Assembly (NCBI GenBank): GCA_012184525.1
Contig: WOFQ01000048.1
Coordinates: 227,253 to 291,252, forward strand
Length of the DNA: 64,000 nucleotides
Source: Xenoacremonium recifei
Taxonomy: Eukaryota > Ascomycota > Sordariomycetes > Hypocreales > Nectriaceae
Reading direction: 5' to 3'
The notes under the pieces were generated by a model. The model was not told where the DNA came from. It worked only from the letters and a program-made list of their open reading frames with translations, and did not search any database. Both the position numbers and the translations under genes were made by a program. Positions 11,789 through 23,848 of this stretch are shown piece by piece (the stretch's first letter is position 1; every line of letters begins with the position of its first letter).

Positions 11789-13301
11789 TCATGCAGTAGC
11801 AAATGCTCCATCGAACACTGACCATCTCGCAGCCCGCAAAGCCTTCCCCTCCGTCAGCCAAGTGACCCTTCCGCCACTGAGGAGGAACGGTTTCCAGAAC
11901 TTGTCAGGATCGGAATACACGAAATGCAGGCTTCTGGCAAAATTGATAGGCCATTCGGCGAATTTGCGATATTCCTCTGGGAGTCGTTTGTTGATCTGTT
12001 CGATCCAGAGCTTCGACATGCGTCTCCGGAACTCGAAGCCTTTGTGGAAGCTGTGGTTTCTTGGGACGTTGCCGGTCCAGTACTTCTCGACGGCCTTGTG
12101 GCTCATGACGAAATCGAGCACCAGCATGTGCATGATAACTAGCTGGGCAACGTGATTCTCAGGGTCCATGAATTTGGCGAATGTTTCGCCTGGCTCTTCG
12201 CCGATTCGGTCGTAAAGGTAAGAGAGCTCCCGGTAGCCTGCATAGATGAGCTTCAGGTCTCTTATATTTGATGACCATACGTACTCTCGCCGGGATCAGT
12301 TGATGCTAGTGATGCTGCATTTTCCATTCGGGTCATAATATCGGTCTCGAGACCTGGTTTGCATTGAGGTCTGAGGTCTCTCACGCTGTTGCAGAATCCC
12401 TCAGCCACCGTGACATCGAGGAGCTCATTTGAGGCGTCGTATTTTATAATATCCTTCACTTTGCGGATATACCCTTCACGCGCAAAACCTTTAAAAGCTG
12501 ATGCATCAAAGTCGCGAACTGAATGTTGTCCGATGAGGAAACCTGCCGAGCGTCAGCCAATCAAGCTGGTGTACATAGGCGATGAGCCATACAACCGCGA
12601 ACCATCGTCAGAAAGTCCATTAGGCCGTCTGTCATATACGCAGATTGAAACGCCAGCACCAGGGATGTTCCAAAAGCAGCGTCAGCCGCAGCTGGCGTCA
12701 GATTTGGGCTAGAAAGAACCTTGTTGAGACTCTGCATGGCAAGGACCCGGTGCTGGAGGGCAGACTTCTCATATTGACTGGACGAGACGAGACCGAGATG
12801 TGAAGCCCCGAGCCCCAACATCGCATGTAGTAGGAACTCATACTGACACCAACATTAGCTTCACCGCGTCCCTGACAAGCATTGTAAATTCACCTCGTGA
12901 GACAACGCGGACACTTCCTGCCACACTGCAAAGCCATCGATGGGCAGAGGAGGATACGCTTCAAAAAGAAAATGCCGGAAGAATCTCATATCGTCTTTTT
13001 CGAACATGGTCGGCCCTTCTCTCAGCGGCGCACTCAGCACCAATTTCGTCTCGGGTGCCGGGCTGTCGGGCTTCTTCTTAGCCGACAAGTACTGGCACTC
13101 AAGCCCCAACCGCTGGCACGGCCCGCACTCCGGCGAGACCTCATCGCACTTGACCTTACGTCTCTTGCAACTCATGCATCCAGCGCGCGACTTGGTATGG
13201 CCTTTTCGCGGTATCGGACGCCGTTTGGCTGGCATCCGGACTAGAGCCAGGTCGCCCGGTGTTGAAGGCGACCCGTACCTCGAGTCCGGATCCTCCGACA
13301 T
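11789..13301 (-). CDS. Zn2Cys6 transcription factor (sterol-uptake-control-like)
   Basis: Four exons give 453 residues: 13301-12894, 12842-12596, 12542-12285 and 12237-11789. The zinc cluster near residues 42-69 reads CMSCKRRKVKCDEVSPEC then GPC and C, that is CX2CX6CX6CX2CX6C, preceded by the basic KGHTKSRAG typical of Upc2/Ecm22-type regulators. The rest follows the fungal regulatory-domain pattern: YEFLLHAMLGLGASHL, AFQSAYMTDGLMDFLTMVRG, FLIGQHSVRDF and a C-terminal helical region. It should be a nuclear DNA-binding regulator; the target genes are unknown. The donor for intron 2 (GTTGTA) is weak, but the join restores a conserved-looking sequence in phase. Confidence 0.82.
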
Positions 13302-13713
13302 GGTTAGTGTCTGCTGCTATTGCTCCAGAGGTCTGGTAACCGGCAATTCATCGAAATTCCCCCCCCGTCTTCTGGACGACTAGGGTTACGAAGTTGAATG
13401 CAGTCAATTTTGGTAGTTGGGTGTCAAAGGATGTACAAGCCGCAGCTGCAACAGAGCGCTGACGGCATTAAGCATTAAGGCGCCGGCCAACTCCGGATCG
13501 GTGCAACCGCCATCCGATTCCCTGTCAGCCGTACAGCAGCTTAGCTGAAGTGGCCTCAGGAACAACTCCAGACCTCGTATCGTCAACGTCTCATTGAAGG
13601 GGGCCATTGTCACACAAATGGAACTCAGCACGGAGACTCGTGTTTTCGGGACAAAGCGTGCTCTATTCATTTTACATGCTTTGGCATTACCCGTCTATCT
13701 GGGCCTATCCGCC
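13302..13713. other. Intergenic between Zn2Cys6 gene and CCT5
   Basis: This is the promoter side of the Zn2Cys6 gene and the 3' flank of CCT5. The short open frames show no family resemblance. Confidence 0.5.
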
Positions 13714-15596
13714 CTAGAAGTCGTTTTCATCCGCGCCCGACACAATCACGTTGTTGACCTTCAACACCATCCGACATAGTTGCGTGGCCAACTGGAGCTG
13801 CTGCTTCTTGCCAATCAGGGGGTCAATCACAAACGCCTCCTTCATGTCGTTGCTGCCCCGACCCATGCAGTCGACGCCCAGCTTTCCTCGGCCGTCGGCG
13901 CCCGCCTTGACCTGCTGACTCTTGACCTCGGCCAGCGTCGCAATGGGGTTCAGACCGCTGTTCTCGGCCAACGTCATGGGCACCGTGTCCAAAGCCTCCG
14001 CAAAGGCGCGCATGGCGTATTGCTCGAGGCCAGGGGTCTTGACGGCAGCATCCTCAACGGCCAGAGAGCAGGCAATCTCAGCGGCACCACCGCCGTAAAC
14101 TACACGGTTGTCGCGCACGAGATTTCGGACTACACAGAGAGCGTCGTGCAACGAGCGCTTAGCCTCATCGATGATCTGGACAAGGTTAGAACTAGAGGGC
14201 ACAAACAAAGCTAAACGTAACTCACCATCTTGTTGCTGCCCCGGACAAAGACCGTCACAGCACGGGTGTTGGCACACTCCTCGATAACCAACATCTTCTC
14301 CCGGGTAGTACCGAAAGACATCTCTCGCACAACACCAGCCGTGCCCAGCTTCTCGGCCGTGAGGTCTTCGAATCGGGGAACTATTCGGCCGTTTGTCGCG
14401 ATGGCGATAAGCTCAATCTCGGGTCCGCCAACCCACCGAACAGCAGGAAGCTCGTTCTGAAGTAGCAAGTGGTTTGCCTCGTCGTCAAAGCCCCATTGGC
14501 AGATGGCCAGGTTGGCGCCGGTATCCTTGATCTGCTGAATCATCTCGATGAACTTGTCCTTCTCGTAGCTCTGCAGCTTCTTGAACTCCTCGACGCTGGT
14601 AATATCGAGCTTGTGCTTCGTCTTGGGCTTCGGGGGTTCGAACGCACACGTCAGGATGGCAATCTTGGCGTCGCGCACCTCTGAGGGCATCTGAGGGTGG
14701 GAGAAATCCTTATCGATGATGACGCCCTTGACCAGGAGGGTATCTTCGAGAGCGCCTCCAACCTTTCCGTCCACCTTGATCAGCTCGAAGTCGACGTCTT
14801 TTCGCTCCAGATCGGCAACCGAGAGAACGGCATCCACGGCAATGTTGGCGAACTGATCGTGTGACTTTGACACAATCTTGCTTCCAAGACTGGTCCGCGC
14901 CACCTTGACGAGGTTTGAAGTCTCCTCCTTGGAGAAATCAATGGTATCTGAGATCTTGTCCAGCTCAGCAACCGCAATGTCGCAAGCCTGGTCGTAACCG
15001 TCAGCGATTCGGATGGGATGAATGCCCTTGTCGATGAGGTCGGCGGCTTGCTCCAGCAGAGCACCAGCAAGAACGACGACACCAGTAGTTCCGTCACCGA
15101 TCTCGTCGTCCTGTGACTTGGAGAGTTCCACTAATAGCTTAGCGACGTGGTTTGTAATCTCCATCTGCTGCAGGATCGTAGCGCCGTCGTTGGTAACGGT
15201 GATGTCGCCATCGGGAGAAATGAGGATCTTGTCGAGACCTCGAGGGCCCAGAGATGTCTTGATAATGTTTGCGACGGTGCGGGCGGCGAGAATGTGCGAC
15301 TTGACAGCTTCGTTGCCGAACTGGCGCTTCTTCTTCCCCTGACTGTTACCGGTGAGTTAGGATACTGGACGACTGAGGAGTAGGTCAGGGACGGGAACGC
15401 ACTCTCGGACGACGATAAATGGCCGACCCTGCTCATCCTTCATCACCGCCGCTGTATAGCATCGTCAGTATAAGCATCGCCAGGCGTCGTCATCGTTCGC
15501 AGCGTACCGTTCGACACATCTAGATCTGTCCCTAGTTAGCTTTGGAACCCCTCCACAGCCCACAAGAATCGCTGGCAAGCACTCACTCAACGACAT
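13714..15596 (-). CDS. CCT5: T-complex protein 1 subunit epsilon (CCT5)
   Basis: Five exons give 551 residues, the usual size: 15596-15587, 15525-15508, 15451-15403, 15342-14226 and 14175-13714. The first three exons are tiny (10, 18 and 49 nt) and encode MSLNLDVSNAAVMKDEQGRP. Group II chaperonin hallmarks are present: TVTNDGATIL, the nucleotide-binding DGTTGVVVLAGALLEQA, and the C-terminal GGGAAEIA and AVKTPGLEQYAMRAFAEAL. The epsilon-type start GRPFIVVRDQGKKKRQ separates it from other CCT subunits. It folds actin, tubulin and other cytosolic substrates as part of the hetero-oligomeric TRiC ring. It is divergent from HBS1 across 586 bp. Confidence 0.95.
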
Positions 15597-16182
15597 TTTG
15601 GCTGTCGGTCGTCCACCGGGCTGAAGCTCTGTTCGCTAGAAGAGGGTCGATTACGGCGAAACTCCAAAATTTCCCGTGTGACCTGGTGGCAGACTCGAGC
15701 TTGGAAGATTGTCCTGGCGGTGCCCGAATTTTTTGAATATCGGCTGCCTTGAAGCACCGCGTCGCCCGGTGGCCGGCGAAAGAAAAGTCCGGGCTTCAGG
15801 GACCCAACGAGGGGCAAGAGCGACCCTTGCCTTGCGGTGTGACTCCCTGGCGTCATCCATCAGAACCCCACCATGGAAAGCTGCCCAAGCCAAGGCTGCC
15901 CCGCCATCGTACGCCCCTCCATCAACTCGCAGCTTCAACTCCAAACTCTCACGTCGACAACTCACTTTTGCTTGCGCCCATAAGGGTTTTGTTTTTGCTA
16001 AGTTCAGCTAGACAAAAGTTTGTCATTTCGATCAGGTACATAAGGAGCTCGACCCCTGCTGTTCTTGCCCCTCCAACTTCGACTCGCATTGTTCTCGATC
16101 ATCTTCACAGCTTACATATACGATACCCTGATCGCTATACCAGCAACTCCTCTTACAACTCATCACACAGAATACAACGGCC
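15597..16182. promoter_or_regulatory. Divergent promoter region between CCT5 and HBS1
   Basis: This 586-bp interval separates two head-to-head start codons and contains no gene. Pyrimidine-rich tracts precede the HBS1 ATG. Specific factor sites cannot be assigned by eye. Confidence 0.5.
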
Positions 16183-18824
16183 ATGTCTCGCCATCGCATT
16201 GTTCACACGTTCGACGCGGACGAGATCGTGTCCGAATTTGACGGAGATGACTACGAGGAAGAGGAAGATGAGCTGAGCCCTGAGGATCGGGCCGCCATGA
16301 CAGAAGGAACTGCCGAAGTGCGACGACTGCTGGGAGCATCGGCCAACAAGGTCACAACGAACCAAATCCAGGAGGCCCTCTGGCACTACTATTATGATGT
16401 CGACAAGTCGGTGACGTATCTGGCCAAGACCTTCATTGCGCCAGCCCCAAAACCAACACCGAAGAAAACTCCGGAAGGTGAGTTCAACATAATCTCGTTG
16501 TCTTTTATGAATCCCGTCGCGGGGAGGAGAGTCGGAGCGAACAGAGGGTATCCGGCATTCGGAAATAGCCTGGACTCGACCATCACACCTTTCCACCCCA
16601 ACGGCCTGCCAAATGTCTCGGCCTTCCCAACAACCCGGATCTCCTACGCTGGTTTCTTCCACGACATGCCCTGGTTGAAGACGCCCCAAGACCGCCAAAC
16701 AACGTTCATCGAGTCTGCTGCCCCTAAGGGTGGCTTGTTGGGTGGCGGTGCGGACACGCCAAAGATGTCAAAGCTTCAAGCTCTTGCCGCAGCGAGAAAG
16801 AAGAAGACCGAAGAAAAGAAGATGCAAGAAAACCTTGAACATACGGAGAAGAAGGTTGAGAAGCTCACAATTTCCGACGATGCCGCCCCACAAAAGGAAA
16901 ACCGGAAGCCTTCTCTAGGTTCAGCCAAACGACAAAAGATCTCAGAGTCGAAGGCAGCAACTTCAGTGCATCTACCCGCCATATCCCAACATCTCGATGG
17001 CGAGTCCTTGGCGAAGAAGAACGACCTACCCGAGGAGAATGAGACTTCGCGTTCTAGTCAGACAGAGTCCAAGTCGCTCAAGCGCAAAGATCCGGACACG
17101 ATGGACGAATCATCGTTCCCTCAGAAGGGTGTGGTGGTCGGGCGCAAGGCTCCGTCTGCTTTTGCTCGAGCACTTTGCGGTCCTGCTCTGAGAAGGGTTC
17201 AGTCAGGAAACCGAGAGATTGAATACTTCCCCATGCCACATACCTTCTCTCCGCTCTTCAACCCCAAAGCATTCGATGAACCGAGTCCAGACGACATTGT
17301 TTTTGCAGCCCAAGCGAAAGGTTCGAATTTTGCAAAGGGCAAGTAAAGGGCTAATTCTAATCTCTCTCCAGCGGGAAAGAAGAGCACGCCGGCTGCGAAA
17401 ACCACCAAGAAACCAGCAAAGGATGGATCGAAGGAGGATCAAGTTTCTAAAGAGGTCTCGGACTTGAAGATTGATGATGTGCCACCGCCAAAAAGCAAGG
17501 GATTGGACGTCCTCAAGGAGTTTGAGAAAAGTGTCAACAAAAGGAGCATTAGCTTCGTGGTCGTCGGTTCGTAGCCACCTGCCCTTGCTTCAAGATTCGA
17601 ATTAACAAATTTTTAGGCCATGTTGACGCTGGAAAAAGTACCCTGATGGGGCGATTACTCTTAGAACTCAAATTTGTTGAGAAACATACTATCGACCGGT
17701 ATCGAAAGCTTGCTGAGAAGACCGGTAAACAGTCATTTGCTTTAGCATGGGTCATGGATCAAAGAGCTGAAGAGCGCGAGCGCGGTGTCACAATCGACAT
17801 TGCCACGAACCACTTCGAGACGGAGAAAACAAGCTTCACTATTCTGGATGCGCCAGGTCACCGAGACTTCGTACCCAATATGATTGCAGGGGCAAGCCAA
17901 GCAGACTTTGCGATCCTCGTCATTGACGCCAACACGGGAGCTTTTGAGAGGGGCTTGAAGGGGCAGACCAAGGAGCATGTCCTGCTTCTGCGTAGTCTCG
18001 GTGTTCAAAGGCTCGTCATCGGTGTGAACAAACTGGATATGGTCGACTGGTCTAAGGAGCGATTCGAGGAGATCGAACAACAAGTCTCTGGGTTTTTGAT
18101 CGGGCTGGGGTTCCAAAGCAAGAACGTCTGCTTCATCCCCATCTCTGGATTGAACGGCGACAATCTTGTGAGGCGGACGGAGGCTACTGCTGCCTCATGG
18201 TATACTGGCCCGACCTTGATCGAAGCTCTGGAAGATGCCGAGCCTTCATCACAACGTGCTCTGAAGAAGCCCTTCCGGATGACCATTTCGGAGATCTTCC
18301 GATCGCAGCAGGGGGCTGTTACCGTGGCAGGTCGGGTTGACTCAGGTTCGCTACAGATCGGCGATGTTCTTCTCGTCCAACCTAGTGGAGAGGAAGCCTA
18401 TGTCAAATCCATCATGGTGGACACGGACATGCGGGACTGGGCAGTCGCTGCGCAAAGTGTCAGCATCGCATTGTCCAACATCGACCCCATCCATGTTAGA
18501 GTTGGGGACATGCTCTGTCACAAGACCAGCCCTATCAACTGTTCGGACACATTTGTCATGAAAGCGATGGCCTTTGAGCATCTGATGCCTATGCCGGTCG
18601 ACCTGCATAGGGGTCGACTCCACGCCGCGGGTCAGATCCAGTCCATTACCGCATCCCTTGACAAGGCCACGGGGGCAATTATCAGGAAGAAGCCGAGAAT
18701 TGTACAGCCGGGTGCTGTAGCTCGGGTGGTAGTCAAGCTTGCGTCCAAGGTACCCTTGGAGTCGGGCCAACGCGTGGTGATACGGAGTGGTGGAGAGACG
18801 ATAGCGGCAGGGCTTCTAGAGTAA
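16183..18824 (+). CDS. HBS1: Hbs1-like ribosome-rescue GTPase
   Basis: Exons 16183-17320, 17372-17566 and 17617-18824 give 846 residues. The N-terminus carries an HBS1_N-like domain (VRRLLGASANKVTTNQIQEAL, residues about 45-65), then FFHDMPWLKTPQDRQT and a Lys/Glu-rich linker. The translation-GTPase core has GHVDAGKST (G1, completed across the last intron), DAPGH (G3) and NKLD (G4), followed by two beta-barrel domains. Hbs1 acts with Dom34/Pelota to split stalled ribosomes in no-go and non-stop mRNA decay. A strong donor (GAAG|GTGAGT at 16477/16478) and a possible acceptor ending at 16546 would remove a 69-nt in-frame piece, giving 823 residues. Sequence alone cannot settle this. Confidence 0.9.
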
Positions 18825-19101
18825 GATAGTGTGGCAAAAGAGTTTCCGAAATGAAGATTAAGGGCAATATCATTAGCGCTGGGATTCTATAGTAACGACT
18901 GCGATGAATTATGCTGTTCATATGCATGGAGTAAGGTCTTACTGTAGGTATCAGCATTTTTTTTGGAGGGTCTCCCAATCATTCTCGTATCAGCACAAAG
19001 CCACACAATACTTTAAGGGTTATTACTTTTTGGGGGTTTGGAAGGAGGAAAAAAAGAAAGGAATGATGACTACCTAGGTAAATTAACCACAGAGTTATGT
19101 A
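18825..19101. other. 3' flank of HBS1, A/T-rich
   Basis: Short A/T-rich stretch with runs of T and A (near 18957 and 19045), consistent with a transcript end. No gene seen. Confidence 0.4.
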
Positions 19102-19308
19102 TTATTTTGTGTGACTTAAGTGGCTTCGAAATACGACCACACAGTGCACTCGTTGACATCCATCGCTGAAACCTAGTAGTAGCTCCAATACGTCTACATG
19201 CGCGTCCGACAATGCAAGGTGATACGCCGTGTTTCCCTTATTATATACTTCGTTCCTACAGGCATCAGAATTGAGCTGTTCTCTAACATCCTCAGTATTA
19301 CCTATCTG
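19102..19308 (-). pseudogene. Ankyrin-repeat remnant downstream of HET gene
   Basis: The minus-strand frame ending at TAA 19102-19104 reads GNTAYHLALSDAHVDVLELL, a good match to the ankyrin consensus (G-T-hydrophobic-H-Ala, then a second helix ending LLL). It is preceded by GNTEDVREQLNSD, the end of a prior repeat. It is not in frame with the HET gene that stops 73 bases upstream, and I find no donor in that gene's last exon that joins it. HET-ankyrin fusions are known in fungi, so this is probably an eroded C-terminal repeat region. Confidence 0.5.
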
Positions 19309-19378
19309 TAAATACGTCCTTCAGACCTTTTCCAGATTTTGCATCTTACTATCCGTTCTATTACTGCTTCAATGAATA

Positions 19379-21136
19379 CTAATTGGCGTCAGAAGGAGAT
19401 GCAGGATTTCGTCCCTTTAGCAGTTTAAGTCCTCGCCATTTGGACAATAGTTGAACGAGCGGTCGCGACTTTTTAGGGACTTGTGCATTTTGCGATTCGA
19501 CAGGTACCTTCGGGGGGTGTTCTGATAGCATTGTGCGTTCTGCCAGCTGTCGCCGTCTTTGTAGCAATTCGAGTTCTGCTGGCCCTTTGCGTTTTGCAAG
19601 ACAATTGCGTGTGTGTGTGCACGTAACGCATCCTGTAGACCAGCTCGATATATCTCGCTCCCTGAATATTTTAAAGCTGAGAATGGCTGGTGAATGGATC
19701 GGATTCTTGGGGTTGATTATCAATGAGTTGGTCTTTTCGCCAAAAAGAATGTTGACTTTCACGTCTCCGTGTTGGAGTACCTCGTCCACCTCAGGATCCT
19801 TTCCCAGCTGTATTGCGAGAGAACGAAGCAATTTTGGTGCATCAAGTTCTCCTTCATTCAGAAGATGTACAAGAAGCATTGCTGTTCTCCGGGCTCCCCC
19901 AAGATGAGGAGACGCACGCACACGTACAGAAAACCTTGGATCCCCTCCTTTTAACGACAGAACTGCCAGATTTTCTTCATCTGTCTGTCCCGGGCTTCCT
20001 GTCACGTCGAACGACAGAACTGCTGGGTTTTCTTCATCTGTATGTCCCGGGCTTTCTGATACGTCGCCCGCTAAGTGAAGAGCCCATTTCAGCGTTTTTG
20101 CAGCAATCTGCGGGACAGAGAGTGTGAGCTCAGGAAGCTCGAATGGTGGGAAGTAATAGCTGTCATCAAGAACTTCTCCGAATAGAATAAAGCTTGCCGT
20201 ATCCCGAAGCACCGCGTCTATCGACTTATGATAGCAAGGGTAGAACGTGGCGGGGTCGGAAGCGTCTTCGGATATGCCGAGCAAGGCATAAATTTTATCT
20301 GCAGGTATCGTGGCCAGACTATCCGCAAATTTGACGAGCAAAGAATGGAGGTCTCGTTTAGAGGACCACCAGGACTTTGTACGTATACGTGGCATAATGT
20401 CCAATACTGCCTGCGTGCTTTCTCTGACCTCCAGGTACATCAACGAAGGCATCAAAGCGAAGATTCGCGCAGGACAAGAGGACGACCCGCACAGGACTTG
20501 TGCTATTCTCGCGTTGGCCGCTTCCTGAATGATCCAAACCCTGTTGAACCACGGCTTCTCCAAAAGCTCAGCAAGACCTCTTCTATAAATCGCGAATGAA
20601 TCCGTGTCGAGAAGGTGTATTAGCTCGCTCATGAAACGACGACAAAGCGTAAGCCAGTCCTCTCCGCTTTGCCTCTCGACCTCGATTGCTTTTGCGTCAA
20701 CCCAGACAGCTAATTCCATGAGTTGGTCAATATATCCATTGCTATGCCCAAGCCATATGAGGACCTCGTCTGCACCCGCGTAGATGTGGGTCATCTGCCT
20801 CACTTGATGACCCTTTTCTTGATCATCGGCTTGGTTGATGCAAATAGCATCCACCCAGAGAATAACGTCCTCGATGGGTCGCCTTATATGCTTCATCGCT
20901 GAGTATAGGTTTTCAGTCGCGTGAAAATCTTGGCCATCAACGTTTATACGATTCGTGTGAGCCGTATCATAACCCCAGGTGTAAGACAATGCATTATATG
21001 CCGGTCCCATCTTCTGACCCGAGTAGGAGCTAAATAGCTCACAGACAATTTCATCGTCTGGCTTTCCTTTGAGAAGCCGTAAAAGCCGAATCGAGTTTCC
21101 GACTCTGTCCAAAGGGTTGTACTGAAGAGCTGCCAT
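19379..21136 (-). CDS. HET-domain protein
   Basis: An intronless 585-residue frame starts at ATG 21136. The HET domain spans about residues 45-210 with YNALSYTWG, ILWVDAICINQADDQEKGHQV, IYAGADEVLIWLG and WFNRVWIIQEAA, the standard conserved blocks. HET domains mediate heterokaryon-incompatibility cell death and other non-self responses. Residues about 380-415 contain a tandem duplication (SPGHTDEENPAVLS / SPGQTDEENLAVLS), visible also in DNA near 19950-20050. The C-terminus is basic. An ankyrin-like remnant lies just past the stop, so this may be a shortened allele of a HET-ankyrin gene. Confidence 0.85.
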   Translation of the reverse strand: MAALQYNPLDRVGNSIRLLRLLKGKPDDEIVCELFSSYSGQKMGPAYNALSYTWGYDTAHTNRINVDGQDFHATENLYSAMKHIRRPIEDVILWVDAICINQADDQEKGHQVRQMTHIYAGADEVLIWLGHSNGYIDQLMELAVWVDAKAIEVERQSGEDWLTLCRRFMSELIHLLDTDSFAIYRRGLAELLEKPWFNRVWIIQEAANARIAQVLCGSSSCPARIFALMPSLMYLEVRESTQAVLDIMPRIRTKSWWSSKRDLHSLLVKFADSLATIPADKIYALLGISEDASDPATFYPCYHKSIDAVLRDTASFILFGEVLDDSYYFPPFELPELTLSVPQIAAKTLKWALHLAGDVSESPGHTDEENPAVLSFDVTGSPGQTDEENLAVLSLKGGDPRFSVRVRASPHLGGARRTAMLLVHLLNEGELDAPKLLRSLAIQLGKDPEVDEVLQHGDVKVNILFGEKTNSLIINPKNPIHSPAILSFKIFRERDISSWSTGCVTCTHTRNCLAKRKGPAELELLQRRRQLAERTMLSEHPPKVPVESQNAQVPKKSRPLVQLLSKWRGLKLLKGRNPASPSDAN

Positions 21137-22519
21137 GGCTCCAGCTTGACCTCGTGGCTGACCGGGGGGTCGGCAAAATGAACGCCCAAAGATACTGCAG
21201 CAAAAGATGAATGCGCCATTAAAACTCTCAGAATCCTGGCCTGGTCGCCCCTTTTAAGTTCAGAAGAAGGATGCCTAAGTCTGGAGACTGCTCTGTTCCG
21301 TTGACCAGGCCAAGCTGTGCCGCAAGGCGAAACTGAAGGCCAATGGGCCTACATGGTCGCGACCACGGCCAACGACCTCACATTAGACGTCTCAAAACCA
21401 GGCGAGGCAGCCACAGCCTCTTGTTAGGCATATTCGAATGTCGAGAGGCAGCCCATTGTAATGCAAAGTGTTGCACATCAATTAAGTGTTTCTTGCTAAC
21501 CTGTAGTATTGTTGCGTAGACCGTAGAGGCAGCAACTTTACTCTTGTTGATGTCCTGTAGATGCTTCGTAAGGGCGCTGTTCTTAAGTAACGAAAAATAT
21601 TTAATTAGATGCCGTCTTAGTAGACTTCATGAGGAAGAATGTTCGATATCACCTGTAGTCGAAGATTTTTGAACTATGATTCCTAAGAGGACACTATGAC
21701 AAGAGTGACAACGAGGAGCGGATCGCCACAGACGAAGTAGTCTCTAACGTTGCACGTGGGTATCATTGATGGGATGGACCAGACAAAATCGGGGTTCTTT
21801 CCTCAAAGAACGCATAGTTGTCTATTAGAGTCAAAAGGGCCACGCTGGCATATCGAAGTGCCTTCATCAGCGCCACCTAACCAACGGCGCTGTTACATAT
21901 ACATTGTCTGACAATATTAATGACGATGGGTCCAGTGTGAGCAAAAGGGCGTTTGTCCTGCCAAAAGGAAGAGAGGATCTCAAAGAGCAGGCCAGGAATG
22001 CCATTCCCCACTGGGGGTGGCTGCTGTCATTGGGACAGATTTCGAGAATATTCCGACATGACCCATGCTGGAGACAAAGAAACCGCCGGAGGTGCCACTC
22101 GCTAGCCATTTGGTTGAGGGGCGTCGCCGTCAGCCTTTTGCCATCGTCAGGCAGTGCAGCAGTCATATCTGGATCTGACTCATTCAAGGACGGAAGAAGG
22201 TCGAATCGCCTCGCCTTTGGGCGACAGAATGTCATCGTCAAGACACGTTGGAAAAGCTTGAAGAGGACAGACAGACAGCTCTTCGCAGCGGACGTGGGGC
22301 TAGCACGGCCCGTCGATATGGATGTGGCACTCCGGCACTCTGAGGGAGGTCCCTTTAAGCTGCCAGGGCACTGATCAGTGAGCCGCCCGACAGTGTGAAC
22401 CAGCACTGTCGCAGTCTGGGGAGCAGGTGTCATGATGTGCCGAGCGTCACCGCCAGAGCACTTCCAGTAGGGCTGCCACACAGTGCGCATTACTAATGGT
22501 CCGTCCCCTGAACCCCTGT
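21137..22519. other. Intergenic, no supportable gene
   Basis: About 1.4 kb between the HET gene and the KAR2 promoter. Overlapping frames on both strands at 21867-22490 (up to 207 codons) show no domain, are mutually exclusive and are probably chance. Confidence 0.5.
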
Positions 22520-22526
22520 CACGTGG
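22520..22526 (+). promoter_or_regulatory. CACGTGG element upstream of KAR2
   Basis: CACGTGG, in the context CTGTCACGTGGGG, lies about 345 bp upstream of the KAR2 start. It resembles the core of fungal unfolded-protein-response elements (TGACGTGG-like), which would suit an ER chaperone. This is a sequence resemblance only. An E-box/G-box factor could use the same site. Confidence 0.3.
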
Positions 22527-22870
22527 GGCCTTTGACCAGGGGCCTTTGCGGGTTTGGGGGGCGTGTGGCGGCTAAGCTAGGCTAAGCTAACGGCAACCTG
22601 AAATCTGGCCTCTTCCCTTCCAGTGAGTGCGCTGAACCGCCTGAAGGGACACCTCAACTTTTTTGGAGACGTCTTCATAAGCGACGGGCCTCTCCTTCCG
22701 CACCGCCGCGATACCTCCTCCTTCTCTCCTTCCAACCCGGTGCAGACGCTCGAATTGGGATCTACTGAAGCCCTCTTTCTGCGAAACCAACGGCCACATC
22801 TCTTCCCTTTCTTTTCTCTTCTTTACATACAACTCTTTGCTTGTGGACAAGCACCTCACAGGCCTACACC

Positions 22871-23816
22871 ATGGCTCGATCAAGGAGCTCGCTGGCCTTG
22901 GGCCTGGGTCTCCTGGCTTGGATGGCCCTCCTCTTCTCTCCCCTGGCGTTCGTCCAGACCGCGCAGGCTGACGACTCCGAGAACTACGGCACCGTCATCG
23001 GTATCGTAAGTGCCAATTCCCTTGCCGGCGCATCTTGGCCGCGCGACTAACATTGACCGCCAGGATCTGGGTACTACTTACAGCTGTGTCGGTGTGATGC
23101 AAAAGGGCAAGGTCGAAATCCTTGTAAACGATCAGGGTAACCGAATTACTCCCTCCTACGTGGCCTTTACCGACGAGGAACGACTGGTCGGTGATTCCGC
23201 CAAGAACCAAGCCGCCGCGAACCCCCGAAACACTATCTTCGACGTCAAGTATGTACACTCTTGGAACAGAAGGCTTAGCAATGGCAATGCTAACAGGTTT
23301 TCAGGCGTCTTATCGGTCGCAAGTTCTCCGAGAAGGATGTCCAGGCCGACATCAAGCACTTCCCCTACACCGTCATCTCCAAGGATGACAAGCCTGTTGT
23401 TCAGGTCTCCGTCTCTGGCGAGAAGAAGCAGTTCACCCCCGAGGAGGTCTCTGCCATGATTCTTGGCAAGATGAAGGAGGTTGCCGAGTCTTTCCTCGGA
23501 AAGAAGGTTACCCACGCCGTCGTCACTGTTCCCGCCTACTTCAACGTGAGTTTACACCGATCGATATTGTCCACGTCTACGAGCCACGTGGCGCTAACAC
23601 ACTTTGTAGGACAACCAGCGACAGGCCACCAAGGATGCCGGTATCATTGCCGGTCTCAACGTCCTCCGAATCGTGAACGAGCCCACCGCCGCTGCCATCG
23701 CCTACGGCCTTGACAAGACCGACGGCGAGCGACAGATCATTGTCTACGACCTTGGTGGTGGTACCTTCGATGTCTCCCTCCTCTCGATCGAACAGGGCGT
23801 TTTCGAGGTTTTGGCT

Positions 23817-23848
<32 letters not shown>

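Noticed and set aside
21867..22490. 207-codon minus frame and an overlapping plus frame
   Set aside because: Neither has domain-like sequence, both cover the same DNA, and the region is the far upstream of KAR2.
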